DNA from: Zygnema cylindricum
Lineage: Eukaryota > Streptophyta > Zygnematophyceae > Zygnematales > Zygnemataceae
Direction: 5' to 3'
Length of the DNA: 62,000 nt
Assembly: GCA_037447655.1 (NCBI GenBank)
Contig: JBBHKE010002612.1
Coordinates: forward strand, 36,530-98,529
The notes below the pieces were generated by a model. The model searched no databases, had not been told where the DNA came from, and worked only from the letters and a program-made list of their open reading frames with translations. The position numbers and the translations under genes are program-made. Each line of letters opens with the position of its first letter. Positions within the stretch are counted from its first letter, which is position 1. Of the stretch, positions 57,064-62,000 are shown in pieces.

Positions 57064-57376
57064 CGTTATGGGCCCACCCTATAGGGTACCGATCTTTAAT
57101 AGACTGAATTCATATACTAGGAAAGTATAATGAGAGGAGCTCTATGCGAGAAAAGGTTTTGGAGGATAGTGAGTGGACGAGTGGGGCGTTCATAAAGTTT
57201 GAGAATCTCTCCAGGTTTTGGAGGAAGCAGATTCACAAGGAAAGCAGATACATCTTCAACGGAGGAGACTAAAGAAGGAGAGGTGGTGGTGAAAGGAACG
57301 GAGAAAGATACAACCACACGAATAGCGACTGGTTCAACATTCATGTCACCTATTCCGAGGAACAAAGAGAATGATA
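57064..57376 (+). pseudogene. Primer site and gag start of the outer copia element
   Basis: CGTTATGGGCCCACC (57064-57078) follows the LTR. The frame opens at the ATG at 57068 as M-G-P-P-Y-R-V-P-I-F-N and is broken by a frameshift within 25 codons. It then tracks the gag of the nested copy (G-G-S-R-F-T-R-K-A-D, S-T-E-E-T-K-E-G-E-V-V) until the nested element interrupts it at the TGATA target. Confidence 0.75.
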
Positions 57377-58421
57377 TGTAGAAATTAAGGGTCTTTTAAA
57401 GTATTTTCAAGGTCTGAATAGAAATATGAAAGAAGCCTAGTAGTCTACCTCTAACTTCTCTCTCCAACTTCTCAAACTTGTCGTAGTCACTGAGAAATTG
57501 GAGAAGGAGCTAGAGCCATGGCTACCTAGGCTATCTAGAGGTTTACGGGAAAATATATTTTAGTTAGGGGTTTAATTTACTAAAAGATATGTGCCGGCGA
57601 CAGGATTCGATCCAGGTACTTGCCGGCCGCAGACAGTCGGTAGCCTTAGTCGTGAAGTCTAGAGGTAGTGTTATGTTCTAGAGGGTTTGATAATTAGTTA
57701 AACATTTATACGTAGGATAGTTCATTTAACTCTAACTGTTTACGAAGACATATATCCAGAAAATGTAAAAGTACGGATTCCGGTACGGATAAGAAACCAA
57801 TATCGCGCATTTAATTCTTTAGTGAAACGAATACCGCGCATGTATTTATTACGGCTACGATTAAATGTGAATTTAATCGGACGGCTGGAATTAACGCTGA
57901 GATCGTGGAAGAGGATTTCGGCGGTTTAAGGTCATCACCACATCGGATGACACATGGCGGAATGACATTGGTCGCGGCATCTCCGAGGATTAAGGAAGCG
58001 AATCCGGACATACCACGTGTCAACATTTTGGCCATGTCATACAATGGCCGTACATAAAGTACACCGGCACCTATACTTTTGTGTACGAAACTGAAATCTG
58101 ATTGGTTCCATACATCAGTAGATAGAGTCTGTGAGAGAGATAGGACTTAAAAAAATTAGAAGATAGGACCCTCTCTCCTAGAGAGCTTCTGTACAAAAGG
58201 TCAACTCTGACCCTCCATAACTTACTGCTCAGGGGAGCAAATTCAGAGATTCTTTTTGCTATCGACTCAGGGGAGTCTTGTCTTCATAGGGTTGAAGTTG
58301 GTCTGAGTTTTTGTCTGCTAGGGTGGCAGCTTTTTGGCTGAAACACAAAGAGGTCAGGGTTATCCTAGAGGCTTCTTGGAAGCTGTCCACTTTGAGGTCT
58401 TATGGAGGTCTCAGAGTTTCA
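57377..58421 (+). repeat. Family C LTR, left LTR of the nested element
   Basis: TGTAGAAATTAAGGG ... GAGTTTCA, 1045 bp. Confidence 0.9.
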
Positions 58422-58436
58422 AGTTATGGGCCCACC
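58422..58436 (+). promoter_or_regulatory. Primer-binding site for half tRNA-iMet, family C
   Basis: AGTTATGGGCCCACC, one mismatch to the family A and B sites. The ATG at 58426 opens gag in frame. Confidence 0.75.
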
Positions 58437-58869
58437 CTCTAGGGTACCAATTTTTAATGGAACTCGCTTCATATACTGGGAAAGTATGATGATAGAAGCT
58501 CTATGGGAAAAAAAGTTTTGGGGGATAGTGAGTGGACAGTTATGGCGTCCATCAAGTCTTGGAATTCCTCCATGGTTTGGAGGAAGCATATTCTTTGGAA
58601 AAGAGGATCCACCTTCAACAGAGGAAACAAAAGAAGGAGAGGTGGTGGACAAAGGAAAGGAGAACAAGGCGACCCCACCAATAACAACTGGTTCGGCATT
58701 CATCTTACCTATTCCGAGGAACGAGGAGAATGATACTGAAACCTGGGACTTTAACAATATGGCGGCAAAGCACTTCATTCTACGCCATCTCACTCAAGGA
58801 CTTCTAGGACTCAAGGTGGATATCGAACTCAGTGGTAGGGATGATTCTCGTTCGGGAGAATACGATTGA
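58426..58869 (+). pseudogene. Gag N-terminal part of the nested copia element
   Basis: M-G-P-P-S-R-V-P-I-F-N-G-T-R-F-I-Y-W-E-S-M-M is the copia gag start (F-N-G-x-N-F-x-x-W-x-x-x-M), then E-A-L-W-E-K-K-F-W, S-T-E-E-T-K-E-G, W-D-F-N-N-M-A-A-K-H-F-I-L. It ends with a frame fused by an internal deletion (H-L-T-Q joined to G-L-L-G-L-K-V-D) and a stop at 58869. Confidence 0.8.
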
Positions 58870-58952
58870 GATCCGAAGAGGAGGAAAGAGTGGCCAAGCC
58901 TTAGCAACTGCGACCGATTTGAACAAGGATTCGCGGAAACCGGTCGGAAACT

Positions 58953-59504
58953 ATGGCGAGAGGGAGCAAAAAAATCAGACCGACGAGTTCGGACCAAGGG
59001 CTCCTTAAGGTTTATGTCATTTTTGATACTGACATCACTACTTGGAGTGATGCCAGTTATGGTGATGCTCCGATGAGGAGATGCACTTCTGGATATGTAT
59101 TATATGTGGGTGATGGGGCTTGCTGTTGGAGTAGCAAACAGCAAAAGGTTATTGCTCAGTCCACCATGGAGGCTGAGTATATGGCCTCTTGCTCTGTTGT
59201 AAAAGAATTGATGTGGGTCAAGTCTTTGCTTGGTGAGCTTGGTCACCTTAAGAGTGGTGTGCAAATTTTTTTTTGTGATAATCAGGCAGCAATCGCTATT
59301 TCTGCCAATCCTAAACATCATTTTAAAGCTAAACACATGGACTTTAGACTCAGCTTTGTTAGAGAGAAAGTAGAAAACAAAATTATCAGTTTAGAGTACC
59401 GACCAGATAGTGAGATGGTAGCAGATATGATGACCAAACATGTGTCTTCCCCTAAGCTAATTTTCTGCAGGGAAAAGTGTTGTCTGGAATTAAAGATTGA
59501 CTAG
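58953..59504 (+). pseudogene. Gag tail fused by deletion to copia RNase H
   Basis: The first about 25 codons are the gag stretch before the zinc knuckle (T-S-S-D-Q-G-L). The sequence then jumps to RNase H: W-S-D-A-S-Y-G-D-A-P, T-S-G-Y-V-L-Y-V-G, T-M-E-A-E-Y-M-A-S, F-F-C-D-N-Q-A-A-I, K-A-K-H-M-D-F-R-L-S, V-A-D-M-M-T-K-H-V. The acidic residues of RNase H (Asp in S-D-A-S, Glu in M-E-A-E, Asp in C-D-N-Q) are present, but the polymerase domain is missing, so the fragment cannot act as part of a normal polyprotein. Confidence 0.85.
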
Positions 59505-59506
59505 AA

Positions 59507-59517
59507 AATAAGGGGAG
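59507..59517 (+). promoter_or_regulatory. Polypurine tract, family C
   Basis: AATAAGGGGAG directly before the right LTR (TGTAGAAATT at 59518). Confidence 0.8.
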
Positions 59518-60566
59518 TGTAGAAATTAAGGGTCTTTTTAAGTATTTTCTAGGTCTGAATAGAAATAAGAAAGAAGTCAAGGCAGTCTACCTTTAACTTC
59601 TCTCTCCAACTTCTCAAACTTGTCGTAGTCATTGAGAAATTGGAGAAGGAGCTAAGCCATGGCTACCTAGGCTATCCAGAGGTTTACGGGAAAATATATT
59701 TTAGTTAGGGGTTTAATTTACTAAAAGATATGTGGCGGCGACAGGATTTGATCCTGGTACTTGCCGGCTGGCAGACAGCCGGTAGCCTTAGCTGTTAAGT
59801 CTAGAGGTAGTGTTATGTTTTATAGGGTTTGATTATTTGTTAAACATTTATACGTAGGATAGTTCATTTAACTGTAACTGTTTACGATAGACATATATCT
59901 AGTAAATGTAAAAGTACGGATTCCGATACGGATAAGAAACCAATACCGCGCATTTAATTCTTTAGTGAAACGAATACCGCGCATGTATTTATTACCGCTA
60001 CGATTAAATGTGAATTTATTCGAGCGGCCGGAATTAACGCCGAGATCGCAAAATAGGATTTCGGTGGTTTGTGGTCATCGCCACATCGGATGACACGTGG
60101 CGGAATGACATTAGATCGCGGCATCTTCGAGGATTAAGGAAGCAAATCGGGACATACCACGTGTCGACATTTTGGCCATGTCCTACAATAGCCGTACATG
60201 AAGTACACCGGCAGCTGTACTTTTGTGTACGAAAGTGAAGTCTGATTGGTTCCGTACATCAGTGAATAGAGTCTGTGAGAGAGATACGACTTAGAAAAAT
60301 TAGAAGATAGGACCCTCTCTCCCAAAGAGCTTCTATACAAAAGGTCAACTTTGACCCTCCATAACTTACTGCTCAAGGGAGCAAATTCAGAGATTCTTTT
60401 TGCTATCTACTCACCAGAGTCTTGTCTTCACAAGGGTGAAGTTGGTCAGAGTTTTTGTCTGCCAGGGTGGCAGTTATTTTTGCTGAAACACAAACGGGTC
60501 AAGGTTATCCTAGAGGCTTCTTGAAAGTTGTCCACCGAGAGGACTTAGGGAGGTCTCAGAGTTTCA
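59518..60566 (+). repeat. Family C LTR, right LTR of the nested element
   Basis: TGTAGAAATTAAGGG ... GAGTTTCA, 1049 bp, followed by TGATA. Confidence 0.9.
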
Positions 60567-60571
60567 TGATA

Positions 60572-61380
60572 GAGATACCTGGGACTTCAAAAATATGGCA
60601 GCAAAGCACATCATCCTCCGCCAACTTACTCAAGGACTTGCATGTCCTCACTTACAAATGGAAAGGGCATATCAACTTTGGATGGCTCTCATAAAGATGT
60701 ACCAAAGTGGTACGATTTAGCAACAACAGTTAGCTGATCAGAAAGTTTACGAGTATATATACAAAATGGGGAAGATGTTAGATTTTTGCAATGAGCTTCC
60801 TACACTTTTCATGGAGCTAGAGAGTTCTTGAAAAGACTTTAGGGAAAAAAAAAAGGTTAATTTTTTACTGATAAAGTTACCCGATGAGTTCGAGAACATA
60901 GTCAACCATATTTAGGACTTGTTGGACTCAAGGTGGATATGAAACTCAGTGGTAGGAATGATTCTCGTTCGAGAGAATACGATTAAGATCCGAAGGGGAG
61001 GAAAGAGTGGGCAAGCCTTGGCAGCTGGGACAGATTGGAGGAACAAGGATTCACGGAGACTGGTCGGAAATTACGGAGGGGGAGAGCACAAAAAATCAGA
61101 CCGACGAGTTCGAACCAAGGGCTCCCAAGGGTTTATGTCATTTTTGTAAGAAACCACGGCACTATATGGGAGAGTGCACTACGCTAACCGAGTTTCGGTT
61201 AAAGGAGGGGCAGACCGGTGGAACCTCGAGAAGAAAGAAAAAGGCCCTTGTGACACAGTACATGAGGTGGAATCCGAAGACGTGTATGATGAGCTTCTAT
61301 TGGATGAGGAGTTGGAAGCGACAAACGAAGTAGAAATTCCACGAAAGCACAAAATGTTCTTTCGGTGGAATGAAACGTGA
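60572..61380 (+). pseudogene. Gag of the outer copia element, continued
   Basis: Resumes as T-W-D-F-K-N-M-A-A-K-H-I-I-L-R in the frame interrupted at 57376. Several stops and frameshifts follow (after M-Y-Q-S, L-E-S-S). Copia gag patterns L-P-D-E-F-E-N-I-V and K-M-L-D-F-C-N-E-L are visible. A retroviral-type zinc knuckle, C-H-F-C-K-K-P-R-H-Y-M-G-E-C (C-x2-C-x4-H-x4-C), lies at 61136-61177. The acidic linker D-E-L-L-L-D-E-E-L-E follows in another frame. Confidence 0.85.
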
Positions 61381-61660
61381 AGCAAGTTGGATTGTAGATT
61401 CAAGTGCCTCCATACACATATGTAAGGATAAACACCTGTTGACTAAGATAGGAAAGATTCCCACCGTAGAGATAGAGTACGAGGATGGGAGGATAGTCAC
61501 TACTACTCTTGTAGGATCACTAGATTTGAAAGTGTTAGTAGAAGGAAAGACATCCATAGTTACATTCTCTTATGTATTGTTTATTTCGGAGCAGAACAAA
61601 AACCTCATCTCTACGTCTCTATTAGATGATAAGGGTTTTGATACTAGCACTAGGAAATGA
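61370..61660 (+). pseudogene. Copia aspartic protease domain
   Basis: A-S-W-I-V-D-S-S-A-S-I-H-I-C-K-D matches the copia protease W-I-x-D-S-G-A-S/T-x-H-x-C, with Ser in place of the Gly after D-S. Downstream G-S-L-D-L-K-V-L-V, V-L-F-I-S-E-Q-N-K-N-L-I-S and L-D-D-K-G-F are the usual protease C-terminal landmarks (V-L-Y-V-P-x-L-x-x-N-L-I-S). A stop follows at 61660. Confidence 0.85.
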
Positions 61661-61720
61661 GTCTTTACTGCAAGTTTTGAGGAGGAAGTTTATTTAAGTG
61701 CTGAAAAAGGAAGCTAAGGG

Positions 61721-62000
61721 ATGTTTAGATTAATTTTAAGCAATGAAAAGGAGAAACTTTATTATGCTGGTGTTCATAATATAATCATGTGGCATAAGAG
61801 GCTTAGGCATGTGAATCTAGATAAGCTAAGAGAGATGAAAAAGATGGGAGTGGTGGAAGGGATTTCGTTCAATGAGAGTGAGAATATAAATGATTGTAGT
61901 GGATGTGCTCAAGGTAAAGCACACAGATTGCCCTTTCTCAAAACTGCCACATATAAGGGAGAAAAAATTCTAGATTTAATACACATAGATATTTGGGGAC
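61721..62000 (+). pseudogene. Copia pre-integrase zinc domain and start of integrase (runs off window)
   Basis: Open to the window end. M-W-H-K-R-L-R-H-V-N and D-C-S-G-C-A-Q-G-K make the H-x4-H ... C-x2-C integrase zinc-binding (GAG pre-integrase) domain. L-D-L-I-H-I-D-I-W-G is the first part of the integrase core with its leading catalytic Asp. The rest of pol and the right LTR lie beyond 62000. Upstream lesions in gag and protease mark the copy as non-functional. Confidence 0.85.

Larger units (their letters stand above)
57377..60566 (+). mobile_element. Nested family C copia element, internally deleted
   Basis: LTRs 57377-58421 and 59518-60566 (about 1045-1049 bp), TGATA duplications at 57372-57376 and 60567-60571. 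The internal region is only about 1.1 kb: the start of gag, then a jump to RNase H. Protease, integrase and most of RT are missing, so it moved with outside help or was deleted later. It sits in the gag of an older copy of the same family, whose sequence resumes exactly at 60572. Confidence 0.9.

Noticed and set aside
1-62000. CRISPR arrays, prophage or bacterial operons
   Set aside because: No regularly spaced identical short repeats with unique spacers, no operon-like gene packing; intron-rich eukaryotic structure throughout.

Overview
The window looks like nuclear DNA of a green-lineage (streptophyte-type) eukaryote. It has long AT-rich introns with GT-AG splice sites, plant-style leucine-rich-repeat (LRR) exons of exactly 72 nt in phase 2, several Ty1/copia-type LTR retrotransposons, and primer-binding sites that match the plant form of the initiator-tRNA anticodon arm (GGGCCCACC rather than the animal GGGCCCAGC). 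A charophycean alga or an early-diverging land plant would fit; the species cannot be fixed from sequence alone. There is no bacterial operon, CRISPR array or phage. Most of the window is repeats, and only one locus (about 34-44.6 kb), plus a probable partial relative upstream of it (26-33 kb), looks like host protein-coding sequence.

Layout: 1-2166 is AT-rich with no gene. 2172-9885 is a non-autonomous LTR retrotransposon (family A), flanked by the target duplication TGGAA, whose 5' end is an abnormal forward/reverse/forward stack of LTRs with a copy of the tRNA primer trapped inside. 10853-10974 is a fragment of mitochondrial-type small-subunit rRNA. 10975-13895 is a second, slightly diverged copy of the left part of family A, ending at a 10-N assembly gap. 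13.9-18.7 kb and 25.8-28.3 kb are purine-rich and AT-rich low-complexity DNA carrying two related LRR exons, one broken (17.1 kb) and one intact (26.2 kb). 19069-24663 is a second non-autonomous LTR element (family B), followed by a tRNA-like cloverleaf on the minus strand.

26206-33332 holds exons of an LRR / cysteine-rich / proline-rich extracellular protein (gene A, incomplete). 34148-44586 holds a 16-exon modular gene (gene B) encoding LRR N-cap, LRRs, an EGF-like cysteine-rich module, a papain-family (C1) cysteine-protease segment, a second EGF-like module and LysM domains. I do not recognise this architecture from any described protein family; it is the best candidate here for an undescribed system, possibly a secreted glycan-binding protease. 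No exon for the protease His/Asn half was found, so activity is uncertain.

44.6-55.4 kb is degenerate satellites and low-complexity DNA. 55.5-62 kb is a cluster of family C copia elements: a minus-strand RT/RNase H remnant, then a plus-strand element interrupted by an insertion of its own family (57377-60566, target duplication TGATA) and running off the window in its integrase.

Families A, B and C share one design. The sequence next to the 5' LTR is complementary to the internal anticodon region of initiator tRNA-Met, as in Drosophila copia, and the ATG made by the complement of the CAU anticodon is also the first codon of the gag frame in all three.
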